Assembly (NCBI GenBank): GCA_039105265.1
Contig: JAPFFF010000023.1
Coordinates: 868,001-932,000, forward strand
Direction of reading: 5' to 3'
DNA length: 64,000 nucleotides
Origin: Tritrichomonas musculus
Taxonomy: Eukaryota; Parabasalia; Tritrichomonadida; Tritrichomonadidae
Part shown: positions 53,530 to 64,000 of the stretch, one piece after another
Position numbering within the stretch: the stretch's first letter is position 1
Layout: each line of letters starts with the position of its first letter
Translations under genes and position numbers: made by a program
Notes under the pieces: model-generated
What the model was told of the DNA's origin: nothing
Seen by the model: the letters and a program-made list of their open reading frames with translations, nothing else
Database searches by the model: none

Positions 53530-53984
53530 AAATCCATTAATTTATTTTTTAAATAAATCTATTTAATAAAAACGTGAAGTAAAATTTCAATCAATTTTGG
53601 GGGCTAAATGGGAAATTTCGTTCAATTAGACAATTTTTAGATCACATATCCGAATATAATGGAATTTTTTTGAATTCAATATAATCGGCCTTCTAAACGT
53701 ACATTTTATTTGAGTTTATTTTAATCAACCTTTTAAACGTTCATTTTTTAAAATTTCCATGAAAAATTTCTAATAAATCTATGGGGTAGAATAGATATAA
53801 CACTGTTAAGGTGAAGTGACCATCACAGTATTTTTTTCATAAATTGAAGCCAGAGATAATATACATGAATTCGCATTAAATATGTAGTAAATCAAATATA
53901 ATTTCATGCTATACTGTTTATACTTCTTTGCTTTCTTTTTTCATCGAAGAAAAGCCGGTAATTATTCATAAATATCAAACGGAA

Positions 53985-55808
53985 AAGCAGATTGAATTGA
54001 AGAAGAAGAAGAAGCTGATTGAATTGAAGGAGAAGAAGAAGAATCTGATTGAATTGAAGAATAAGAAGAAGAATCTGATTGAATTGAAGGAGAAGAAGAA
54101 GAAGCTGATTGAATTGAAGAATAAGAAGAAGAAGCTGATTGAATTGAAGAATAAGAAGAAGAAGCTGATTGAATTGAAGAATAAGAAGAAGAAGCTGATT
54201 GAATTGAAGAAGAAGAAGAAGAAGAAGCTGATTGAATTGAAGGAGAAGAAGAAGAATCTGATTGAATTGAAGAATAAGAAGAAGAAGCTGATTGAATTGA
54301 AGAATAAGAAGAAGAAGCTGATTGAATTGAAGAATAAGAAGAAGAAGCTGATTGAATTGAAGAATAAGAAGAAGAAGCTGATTGAATTGAAGAATAAGAA
54401 GAAGAATCTGATTGAATTGAAGAATAAGAAGAAGAAGCTGATTGAATTGAAGAATAAGAAGAAGAATCTGATTGAATTGAAGAAGAAGAAGAAGAAGCTG
54501 ATTGAATTGAAGGAGAAGAAGAAGAAGCTGATTGAATTGAAGGAGAAGAAGAAGAAGCTGATTGAATTGAAGAATAAGAATAAGAAGCTGATTGAATTGA
54601 AGGAGAAGAAGAAGAAGCTGATTGAATTGAAGGAGAAGAAGAAGAAGCTGATTGAATTGAAGAAGAAGAAGAAGAAGAAGAAGCTGATTGAATTGAAGGA
54701 GAAGAAGAAGAATCTGATTGAATTGAAGAATAAGAAGAAGAAGCTGATTGAATTGAAGAAGAAGAAGAAGAAGCTGATTGAATTGAAGAATAAGAAGAAG
54801 AAGCTGATTGAATTGAAGGAGAAGAAGAAGAAGCTGATTGAATTGAAGGAGAAGAAGAAGAAGCTGATTGAATTGAAGAATAAGAATAAGAAGCTGATTG
54901 AATTGAAGAATAAGAATAAGAAGCTGATTGAATTGAAGAATAAGAAGAAGAATCTGATTGAATTGAAGGAGAAGAAGAAGAAGCTGATTGAATTGAAGAA
55001 GAAGAAGAAGAAGAAGCTGATTGAATTGAAGGAGAAGAAGAAGAATCTGATTGAATTGAAGAATAAGAAGAAGAAGCTGATTGAATTGAAGAAGAATAAG
55101 AAGAAGAAGCTGACTGAATTGAAGGAGAAGAAGAAGAAGCTGATTGAATTGAAGGAGAAGAAGAAGAAGCTGATTGAATTGAAGAATAAGAAGAAGAATC
55201 TGATTGAATTGAAGAATAAGAAGAAGAATCTGATTGAATTGAAGAATAAGAATAAGAAGCTGATTGAATTGAAGAATAAGAAGAAGAATCTGATTGAATT
55301 GAAGAATAAGAAGAAGAATCTGATTGAATTGAAGAATAAGAAGAAGAAGAAGCTGATTGAATTGAAGAATAAGAAGAAGAAGCTGATTGAATTGAAGAAT
55401 AAGAAGAAGAAGCTGATTGAATTGAAGGAGAAGAAGAAGAAGCTGATTGAATTGAAGAATAAGAAGAAGAAGCTGATTGAATTGAAGGAGAAGAAGAAGA
55501 AGCTGATTGAATTGAAGAATAAGAAGAAGAAGAAGCTGATTGAATTGAAGAATAAGAAGAAGAAGCTGATTGAATTGAAGAATAAGAAGAAGAAGCTGAT
55601 TGAATTGAAGGAGAAGAAGAAGAAGCTGATTGAATTGAAGAATAAGAAGAAGAAGCTGATTGAATTGAAGGAGAAGAAGAAGAAGCTGATTGAATTGAAG
55701 AATAAGAAGAAGAAGCTGATTGAATTGAAGAAGAATAAGAAGAAGCTGATTGAATTGAAGAAGAAGAAGAAGAAGCTGATTGAATTGAAGAAGAAGAAGC
55801 TGATTGAA
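53985..55808 (+). repeat. 30-bp minisatellite encoding LIELKNKKKK-type units, about 60 copies
   Basis: Units of CTGATTGAATTGAAGAATAA plus GAAGAAGAAG repeat about 60 times over 1.8 kb. Variants alternate in the middle (AAGAATAAG, AAGGAGAAG, AAGAAGAAG) and in the number of GAA/AAG triplets. The unit length changes only by multiples of three (27, 30, 33, 36), so one plus-strand frame (about 53928-55856, 642 codons) stays open and reads L-I-E-L-K-[NEK]-K-K-K repeatedly, a Lys-rich helix or coiled coil. The minus strand is open too (F/S-rich), simply because the unit has no stop there. The plus frame has no ATG between its upstream stop and the array, so it may be non-coding, use a non-ATG start or have an upstream exon. 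Confidence 0.85.
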
Positions 55809-55929
55809 TGGGACTTTTTTGGGATAAAAAATAATCCCATTTATCCCAGTATTTAAAAAGTTGAACTTTTTGAAAAAGAAATTTAAAAAAAAATATGATT
55901 TTTAAATTTTAATATATACTGTAAATAGA

Positions 55930-56940
55930 CACTACTGAACTCTGAAAGATATATATGTGTTCTATATTTAATTCCAAATGGTTAAAACAAACTCGTATCC
56001 CCAGATGTGAGTAAGATACTAGCACCGCCACCAGAATCATATGCAGGTTGAAAGAAGATCCAATCATCATCATTCATAATTTGGTGTCTAAAATGCTTCT
56101 TTTTGAATACGCGAATGATAGAACCTTTTAAATGGTCGAGGACGCAAGCCAATGGAGTAGCTCGAGGGTCAAACAAGAGGTAGGCTTGTTCATTTCAGCA
56201 ATAGCCTTCCGTATACTACTTTATTTTTCAAAAAGATTGTGTATAATCTGACACAAATGGAGTAGGTTTTAAGCTGAGGAGAAGGAAAGATGATACTGGC
56301 CATGAATTACGAAGCTAAATGAGTCGAAAAAAAGCTATGACTGAGCATGGCAAGCTCAGCGAACCTAGCGATGACCTCTTTATATTAATTGATTTAAATG
56401 AGCGAGAATTTCACGAACAAAAATACTCTCTCTTAATAATTCATCATCGCATGGGCAGATTCCTGAAATCAGTGACATTATTCAAGAATAGGTCATATGG
56501 AGTGTCTGAGATCGGTACATTCGATGGTGTTTAATCAATATTAAGTGTCATAATACTAATTACATGTGTTGTACAATCAACACATTCATTTGATACAGTT
56601 GCATATGATATGAACACTATATCAAACGGGACGTCAATATAACCTGCTTTATGAATGACATCAATCAATTGTGCATGATTATGATATGGTACATGAGTGA
56701 TCATAACATTATATGTTCATTACCTTCAATGATAAATTGATTGACCTTGTTGGATATGCTTAGCGGTGTAGTTCGTGTGTATGCCACTTCATTTACTTTA
56801 TGACATTTGCTTAACTTTGATTCCATTGAAGCCAACTTCAATTTCAAAGCATAATTATCACAACATACTTTGCTGACAATACATTATCATTAGATGCTAC
56901 TGAACAATGAAAGATATTGATGAGTTCTATATTTAACAAT
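55930..56940. pseudogene. Coding-like relic block between two direct repeats
   Basis: This block is less AT-rich than its surroundings. Short frames with ordinary protein composition lie on both strands: a minus frame at 55982-56176 (HFRHQIMNDDDWIFFQPAYD), a plus frame at 56319-56534 (SEPSDDLFILIDLNEREFHE) and a minus-strand region at about 56535-56870 containing IDVIHKAGYIDVPFDIVFIS. None is long enough or has a motif I recognise, and the frames do not form one gene. A CTACTGAAC...TGAAAGATAT...GTTCTATATTTAA sequence flanks the block at 55932-55971 and 56897-56936. It is probably the remains of a decayed gene or mobile element. Confidence 0.4.
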
Positions 56941-58164
56941 AGATTTGTTTGAATCAATTTTGGAAAGATAATTCTAATTTTAAGTAGATGAGGGACAACC
57001 TATTTTTAGCACAAAAACCCATAGCATAATTAGTTTGGATTTTATATAAGTACATATAATATTTATTATAATATATAGTAGTTATTTTATTTTAAATATC
57101 TCTAATATTAATTTATATTATTGAGATAAAAATGTTTTATAAGAATATCTAATTTGAATGTACATTTCAAATTAAAGTTTGATGTTTACCAAATTTTTCT
57201 TGATGGATTGTTAACGTTTTTTAAATATTTTTACACATTTAATTATTATTATGAATATAAAAAACAATTAATCATATAATATTCAAAATAAATCTATACA
57301 TAAGCTTTCAAATCAGGAATCAGTCTATTAGTTGACTTCATCTTGTTAAGTATTTAAAAAGTGGAATTGAAAAATATTTCATAATAAAAGTAGTATTTAA
57401 TTAATATTATCATTGCTCAATCAATTTACTTTTCTCATTATCTTTTTCGCTAATTGAGAAAGCATTCAATTTGATTGAAAATATTTCAAATATTTCTAAT
57501 AAAATAAATGATTTCTAAATTTATAAAGGGGAATCAATTTTACGATTTTACCAAAGTGAAAACGAAGTAATTTAAATAAAAAAAATGAATTTAATTAATG
57601 GAATTATATAAAAGTTAAAGAATATTCAATAAAAATTATAGTAGGGATATAAAGATAAATGATGTTTTTTTAAATTTCTGAAAAAGTTTGAATTTTTCTA
57701 ATAAAAAAATTTGGTCGCATTCAAATTTTATTTTTCTACATTCAATTTTTATTTATAAAAATTGAATAAAAAATGGAAAAATGTTAATATTTTAAAATTT
57801 TTATCAACTTTAGTAAATATGTATAGTTTATTTTTTACGTATACTAAATATTATATAATTATATATATAAAATAAAAAACAAATTTTCTTAATTACCAAG
57901 ATATATGAATAATACAAATATATTATCTTATTTATTTGAACGTTATTTCATATAAAGAAAAAAATAAAAAAATAAATCAATACTAATTAATAGAAAAGAT
58001 ATCAAGAATAATAATAAATAATTACTAACTATACTATTCATAAATTCTGGTTTTATTAAAAATATTTCAAAAACTAAATTTTAATCATATCTTAGATGTA
58101 TTTAATAAAAACTGATCAGTAAAGATATTAGAAAGCCTTAATTTTTAATATATCTTTATGAATG
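56941..58164. other. Gene-less AT-rich stretch
   Basis: I see no gene, repeat or structure worth naming here, apart from the ATGAATG target site at its right end (58158-58164). Confidence 0.5.
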
Positions 58165-59028
58165 TAAGCTTGTAAATTTGGTGAAATAAACGTTTTTTGG
58201 GTTTTTAAAATCACCAAATGTAACCATATTATTGTCAAATAAATTTTTATTAATATTTATTATTGTCATAAACCATTGAATTATTTGAAAGAGGAATTAA
58301 ATGAGTTTTATCAAAAGTCATATTAATAATCGATAAGATTTTCTCAGTAAAAAAATGTTATTTTTTGAATATTACAAAATAATTGTATGATTTGTATAAT
58401 ATATCATATAAAATAATAATAAAAAGCTCATTTATATTGACGATGAAAAGCCAAATAACCGATTTGACCAAAAGCCCAGGTCTTGGGCTTTTGGCGACAG
58501 CATTCAATTTTGAATAGTTTACATATATTTTGGAGATCACCAAAACGGTTTTTTTGGCGATGGTGATTTGTAAAGCTTTCAAAATATCATATATAAAATA
58601 AAAAAAAAAATAAGATATAAATATATAATAAAATCAATAAAAGCATTTTTTCAATTGAAAATAATTTTTTTTCATTTATATTTTAAATATATACCGATAT
58701 AAAATGTATTTAAAATATTAATAGTATTTATATTTTTATGAATATATATAGCCGAATAATAAATAATGCATTTAAATAATGCATTGAAATATTAATAGTA
58801 TTTATATTTTTATGAATATATATAGCCGAGTAATTAAATAAATTCATTGAATTTATTGAATGTTGATTCGTAAATTGAATTATTATTTAATCAAATATCA
58901 TTTAATCATTTTATTTAATAATTCATAAGAAATAACTTTTTAAAAGATTTATTAAAATCGCCAAAAGACCAGAAAGAATCACCAAGACCAGGTCTTTTTT
59001 TTACATTTGGGTATATTTTACAAGCTTA
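58165..59028 (+). mobile_element. 864-bp element with TAAGCTTGTAAA termini, copy 1
   Basis: It begins TAAGCTTGTAAATTTGGTGA and ends TTTTACAAGCTTA, so the tips are inverted repeats of at least 12 bp containing a HindIII-like palindrome. It is flanked on both sides by ATGAATG (58158-58164 and 59029-59035), a 7-bp target duplication. The interior has near-palindromes such as CCAAAAGCCCAGGTCTTGGG and a duplicated block of about 80 bp (AATATTAATAGTATTTATAT). A minus-strand frame of 74 codons (58358-58582) has no transposase features. It is a non-autonomous DNA element. Confidence 0.85.
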
Positions 59029-59857
59029 ATGAATGTTACCAAAAAAGTTATTATATAAGCAAAAAAAAAAACTGAAATATTCAAATTTATTGATTATTTG
59101 TTTTTCTGAATTAAAAGATAATCTATTTTATACAATGAAATTTAAAAATTACATAGATAAAATAATCTAATTAATAAATTAAAAATGCTAAAAATATTAC
59201 TTATGCTTGAAAAAATCTAAATAAAAATATGTAGGAATATCTCAAAAAGTGAGTTGGAAATAGTTCAAAATTATAAATTGATAATAATTAAAAAGTTTAA
59301 TTTTATAAATTTATAATTATAAAATATTCAAAAAGTGAGTTGGAAATAGTTCAATTTTTTTTGGAAATATTCAAAAAGTGAGTTGGAAATAGTTCAATTT
59401 TTTTTTGAATAAACACACTCAGAAAAATTTATTTCTTTGATATCTTTTTATTTCTACTATAAATATTTTTCATCAATAATTAAACGAAATTAAATTTAAT
59501 TGAATATTTATTAAATTAATAATATGAAAACATAACTTAATCATATATGGGAAATAATGAAAAATATATCAAAATCCATATTTTCAATTAGACTATTAAC
59601 AATTAACTTATATTATAAACTATATATTATTATATAAAACTTTTATGTATAATTTAATTGTGAAAATATATCTTAAATTTTGATATAAAACAATTTTTTA
59701 CTTGAAAATAATACGTTAAAAATTGATAAGATAATCCCCCTTTAAATTTATAATAAATGATTTCTTTTAATTCCTCTCAATTTTTTCTGAAGGAGAAAAA
59801 AAAATTCAATAATTTTTTTCAAATATATAGTATGAAAGGAAATTCCAATGATGGTAT
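59029..59857. other. Spacer between the two 864-bp elements, with a 27-bp repeat
   Basis: Gene-less. TCAAAAAGTGAGTTGGAAAT and the following AGTTCAA occur three times (about 59241, 59329 and 59369), the last two close together. The rest is AT-rich. Confidence 0.6.
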
Positions 59858-60721
59858 TAAGCTTGTAAAATATACCCAAATGTAAAAAAAAGACCTGGTC
59901 TTGGTGATTCTTTCTGGTCTTTTGGCGATTTTAATAAATCTTTTAAAAAGTTATTTCTTATGAATTATTAAATAAAATGATTAAATGATATTTGATTAAA
60001 TAATAATTCAATTTACGAATCAACATTCAATAAATTCAATGAATTTATTTAATTACTCGGCTATATATATTCATAAAAATATAAATACTATTAATATTTC
60101 AATGCATTATTTAAATGCATTATTTATTATTCGGCTATATATATTCATAAAAATATAAATACTATTAATATTTTAAATACATTTTATATCGGTATATATT
60201 TAAAATATAAATGAAAAAAAATTATTTTCAATTGAAAAAATGCTTTTATTGATTTTATTATATATTTATATCTTATTTTTTTTTTTATTTTATATATGAT
60301 ATTTTGAAAGCTTTACAAATCACCATCGCCAAAAAAACCGTTTTGGTGATCTCCAAAATATATGTAAACTATTCAAAATTGAATGCTGTCGCCAAAAGCC
60401 CAAGACCTGGGCTTTTGGTCAAATCGGTTATTTGGCTTTTCATCGTCAATATAAATGAGCTTTTTATTATTATTTTATATGATATATTATACAAATCATA
60501 CAATTATTTTGTAATATTCAAAAAATAACATTTTTTTACTGAGAAAATCTTATCGATTATTAATATGACTTTTGATAAAACTCATTTAATTCCTCTTTCA
60601 AATAATTCAATGGTTTATGACAATAATAAATATTAATAAAAATTTATTTGACAATAATATGGTTACATTTGGTGATTTTAAAAACCCAAAAAACGTTTAT
60701 TTCACCAAATTTACAAGCTTA
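59858..60721 (-). mobile_element. 864-bp element with TAAGCTTGTAAA termini, copy 2 (inverted)
   Basis: The reverse complement of copy 1, the same length to the base; its 74-codon frame (60304-60528, plus strand) is identical. It is flanked by a different 7-bp duplication, ATGGTAT (59851-59857 and 60722-60728). Separate target duplications show an independent insertion, not an inverted duplication of a larger segment; the near identity shows that both moved recently. Confidence 0.85.
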
Positions 60722-60761
60722 ATGGTATGTATCATTTTGGTTTGATTTATATATATATTTA

Positions 60762-61210
60762 AGTGCGGAATTTTTATCCTTAGGTCAAAAAAATTATCCA
60801 AAAAAAGTGACTGCTTAAAAAGACTGTTTTTAGCTTGCGTATTATATTACCATCAAGAAATTTGACTTTTTTCTTAGAATAATTTCAATATATGATCATA
60901 TTTTTTTGAATTCTATAACTTTTTTATGTTTTGCAAATTCAATATATCGGTCATATTTGAATGGCTGACGAATAAAATAAATAACTTTTTGAGATATAAG
61001 TTATTTCAAATTAAAGTTATTAATATATTGAATTTTTTTATTTTTTTTTTAATATCTTCTTAAATTAAATATATATTTACATTAAATCTAGTTTTTTTAC
61101 AAGTTTAATCGAATGTACATTCAAAAAACTTCTCTATTTCAATGAATACTAAAAAAAAAATTTTATCCAAAGTTATCCAAAAAGTGCCAAAAGGATAAAA
61201 ATTCCGCACT
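60762..61210. mobile_element. Inverted-repeat element with AGTGCGGAATTTTTATCC termini, 449 bp
   Basis: AGTGCGGAATTTTTATCCTT at 60762 is matched by its complement, AAGGATAAAAATTCCGCACT, ending at 61210. Just inside, TTATCCAAAAAAAGTGAC and TTATCCAAAAAGTGCC recur in the same orientation. It sits in an (AT)n tract on both sides, so a TA-rich target is likely but a duplication cannot be defined. Non-coding. Confidence 0.65.
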
Positions 61211-62545
61211 ATATATATATATATATATATATATTTAAACTTTCTCAGAATTCACTTCTTATACAATTTTCTTTATTGTTTTAATACATTCCGTTTAGCT
61301 TTTTTAGAAAAACTTTGAAAACTAATCAAATAATTTAAACAAAAAACAAAGTTAAACAACATTTTTTTTCCAAAAAAAGAATAATTAAATTAATTATAAA
61401 CGATTTTATATTCAAATAGTTATATTCGTTTATAATTATTTTTGAATGCACATTCAAATATTTGATAATACTTTAGCACATAATAAATTAACATTTATTT
61501 AATTATTTCCAAGTGAAAATATTAAATATATCATTAACATTTGTTTCACAACTATTACTAAATAAATAATCAAAATATTTAATATTCTAAATGATTTATA
61601 TTTTGCTATAAAATCAAAAAAATTAATTAAATACTCATAAATTATTTTTAATCAATTTATTTTATATTTATAACAGAAATTTATTTTCATTTTCTCATTA
61701 AATAATCGCTTTTGATACATAAAATCAATATAAAGCAAAGTTTCTCTTTTATCTATTTGATATATAATAATATTGTAATCATTTGAAGATTCAATTATTC
61801 ATACTTAAATATTCTAGATATTATTCTTAATTATTTTGAAATAATAAATAGGGACAATTAGCCGAATATAGTTCTTTTTTATTCCGAAGAATTCAATAGA
61901 AAAATACAATTTTTCAATAATCCAATTATTTTTAATCGATAAATATTTGACATTATTGATTATAACCTTTGAGTTCACATTAGCATATTATATTATACAT
62001 GGAGCAATCAAAATATGCTCAAATAACTATTTTTGTAAGATATCAAATATGTACCATTTTTGGATATTTTTCATAATTCAAGCAATTTAATGTTTTTGAT
62101 TTTATTTTAAGTTATATTTATTATTTATATGATTTTTTATTCTAAATATTTATTCTTTCGTTGGAAATTTAAATATTAATTTTGTTTTTTTTTGATTAAT
62201 GGTGAATTTGTAAATTTTAAAAAAACGTTTAAAATTAAAATTGAGATAATTTGAATTGGAGGTGTGGTGAATTTATTTTTTTCATTTTTTTTGAACTTTT
62301 CACCAAAAAAAAATTGAATGAAAATCACCAAGAATTGAATGGTGAAGTGAATTTGACCTTGGTGATTTCTGATAAAGCCCGTAAATAATTTAGTATAGAA
62401 TATTTTTATTTATTTTATCACTTTTTCAAGCTTTCTTTTGGCAATTTTGTTATAATAAATAGAATTATTTCTAATAAAATATACAAATTTGTTTCATTTG
62501 TTTTTAATAATTTAATAAATGACTTCGGTTTGAAGTTTGATATAG
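61211..62545. other. Gene-less AT-rich stretch
   Basis: No gene. About 62246-62375 contains several GGTGAA/TTCACC and CACCAAG motifs that recall the ends of the 864-bp element and may be a degraded relative. An (AT)n tract follows 61210. Confidence 0.4.
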
Positions 62546-64000
62546 TTGGTGGACATAATTCTGTTTTGGAGACATAATTATGTTTTCACATCATTTCTAT
62601 ATATTCAAATTGGACTTTTAAAAAAACAATTGTAGAACAATTAATATCATATTGGATACATTCTATTCCCCGATTTTCATTCACTTTTATCAAACTAAAT
62701 TTGATCATAAATATGATATCGAATTTTTAATTTCTGAATATTTTTTTATTATTTGAAAAAAATTATAATTTACTTTTCATCTATAATTAAAATTTATCAT
62801 TATTATTTATTGAAATAAAATAGATAATTAGAAAAAATGGTTTCATTTTCATTTCACTACTCAAAAAACTCATTTCATATCACATTTCATGCTTTTACCA
62901 TAAAAAAAAGGTTGTTTTAATTTGCTCTAACATAGTTATTATTTTAGAATATAATGTATATATTATATTTTAGAAAAAATTTATTGAAATAATAATTATA
63001 TAAAAAGAAAAAGTGTTTTCAAAATATGACAAAAATCATTCATACAAAATTACTAATTTTGAAAAATGAGTTTATTTCATTTCAAATTAGATGCAGTATT
63101 AATCATCTATATGATGCATATAATATATTAAATATAATAATATGGTTGAAAAAGAATCAATCTTGGAAAAATTTCATTTTTCTTTTTTTCATTCAAAATC
63201 ATTCATAAATCACTCATAAATAATTGATATGATTTCAGAATTACATTATTTGATAATACATACAATGAAATATATTATTAATCCTCTAAAAATCATTGTT
63301 GCCCATCAAGATTTCAGGTTTTTCTAAGAAATATACAAATTACACTTTTTTATTTTTTCTATTATAATAGCATTAAAAATAGCAATTAATCAATAAATAT
63401 TAGGTAAGTATAGAAGAAATATTAAAATAATGAAAATAATTTCTCAATGTCTAAAATTGAAAGTCTTTTTCAGTTATTTCAGAAGTTACTCTTTTTCATT
63501 AAGGTAATAGATCTTGAGTAGAACCGCCAATTTTATTCTTTCAATATCATTATACTATATGCATTATATCAAATATTTAAATAAAAATTTAAAAGTTTTT
63601 ATTTTTTATTGGAAAAAACAAAAAAGTGATATGATTTTTAACTTTATTTTGTACATCAAAATTTTCTTATATGAAAGTTTTTAGACATCAATTATCTGAC
63701 AAAATTATATCATTGCTGATTATGAATTAATGATATTATTATTAAATCCCAAGTTTCAATTATTGAGAATAAAATAAGCATTTTAACTTTTTTTTACATT
63801 AATGGCAAAATTTCATATAAATCACAAATATAATAGCTCATTTAATTAAATAATGATGTACATAAACTACATTAATAAAGTATATAATATTATCAAATTA
63901 TCTTTAAAAAGTATTGAGAAAAATGTGTTTTATTTTTGTGTACCATTCAAAAAGTTGAGCAAACATGATTATGTCCCAAAAACATAATTATGTCCACCAA
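62546..64000. mobile_element. Inverted-repeat element with TTGGTGGACATAAT termini, about 1.46 kb
   Basis: TTGGTGGACATAATTCTGTT at 62546 followed by GACATAATTATGTTT is mirrored at the right edge of the window by AACATGATTATGTCCC and AAAACATAATTATGTCCACC. The element or its terminal repeat ends at or beyond base 64000, so the target duplication cannot be seen. The TIRs contain small palindromes (ACATAATTATGT). A 60-codon frame at 63026-63208 is not convincing. It is probably a non-autonomous DNA transposon. Confidence 0.6.

Larger units (their letters stand above)
52842..53984. other. Gene-less stretch after the permease, with two short inverted-repeat elements
   Basis: After the permease stop come AT-rich DNA, the inverted repeats at 53080-53275 and 53286-53529, and about 450 bp of plain AT-rich DNA. 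Frames running into 53128 are out-of-frame readings of the permease end. Confidence 0.5.

Noticed and set aside
53975-55840. 621-codon minus-strand frame rich in NSISFFF
   Set aside because: It is the antisense reading of the minisatellite; open only because the repeat unit has no stop in that frame.
58358-58582. 74-codon frame in the 864-bp element as a transposase
   Set aside because: Too short, no catalytic motif, and it reads through the element's internal palindrome (SPRPGLL).
58165-60721. Possible single large palindrome like the one at 3-17 kb
   Set aside because: Each 864-bp half has its own TIRs and a different 7-bp target duplication, so these are two separate insertions.

Overview
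This window looks like nuclear DNA of an AT-rich protist, most likely a parabasalid (trichomonad; a Tritrichomonas-like genome is my best guess). The reasons are the mix of genes, not a database match: an intact Polinton (Maverick), a Ser/Thr kinase with an HND catalytic loop, a trichomonad-style two-repeat Myb protein, an AAAP amino-acid permease with a long acidic N-terminus, a hAT transposase, and mostly intronless genes separated by kilobases of AT-rich DNA full of long poly(A)/poly(T) runs. No rRNA, tRNA or CRISPR was recognised.

Layout. 1-2,040: the 5' part of a hAT-type transposase (minus strand, running off the window) diverges from an unknown 324-codon gene across an 83-bp tandem repeat. 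2,041-3,149: gene-less, with a TTTCGGGAAA motif cluster and a GC-rich island. 3,150-17,435: a giant palindrome with two near-identical 6.84-kb arms around a 0.6-kb centre of degenerate repeats; the arms carry nested inverted-repeat elements and a Myb-like relic. 19,077-20,465: protein kinase. 22,051-22,542: Myb-like gene lacking a visible first half. 25,961-45,007: a Polinton of about 19 kb that looks whole, with terminal inverted repeats of 0.6-0.7 kb, protein-primed DNA polymerase, integrase, capsid protein, packaging ATPase, a phage-fibre-like giant protein and several small genes. 45,008-51,341: gene-less, with a 1.19-kb inverted-repeat element flanked by a 15-bp direct repeat and a small structured sequence ending in 39 A. 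51,342-52,841: amino-acid permease. 53,080-53,529: two short inverted-repeat elements. 53,985-55,808: a 1.8-kb in-frame minisatellite. 55,930-56,940: coding-like relics between direct repeats. 58,165-60,721: two opposite copies of a new 864-bp element, each with its own 7-bp target duplication. 60,762-61,210 and 62,546-64,000: two more inverted-repeat elements.

Host genes are few (kinase, Myb, permease, one unknown) and do not form a pathway. Most of the window is mobile or repeat DNA. Within the Polinton the genes form a coherent set: replication (polymerase), integration (integrase), and particle formation and packaging (capsid, ATPase, fibre-like and small amphipathic proteins). Its inner TIR ends carry a shared promoter-like block. 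The strongest candidates for something undescribed are the giant palindrome, the 864-bp element family, the element with the 15-bp duplication, and the LIELK minisatellite.
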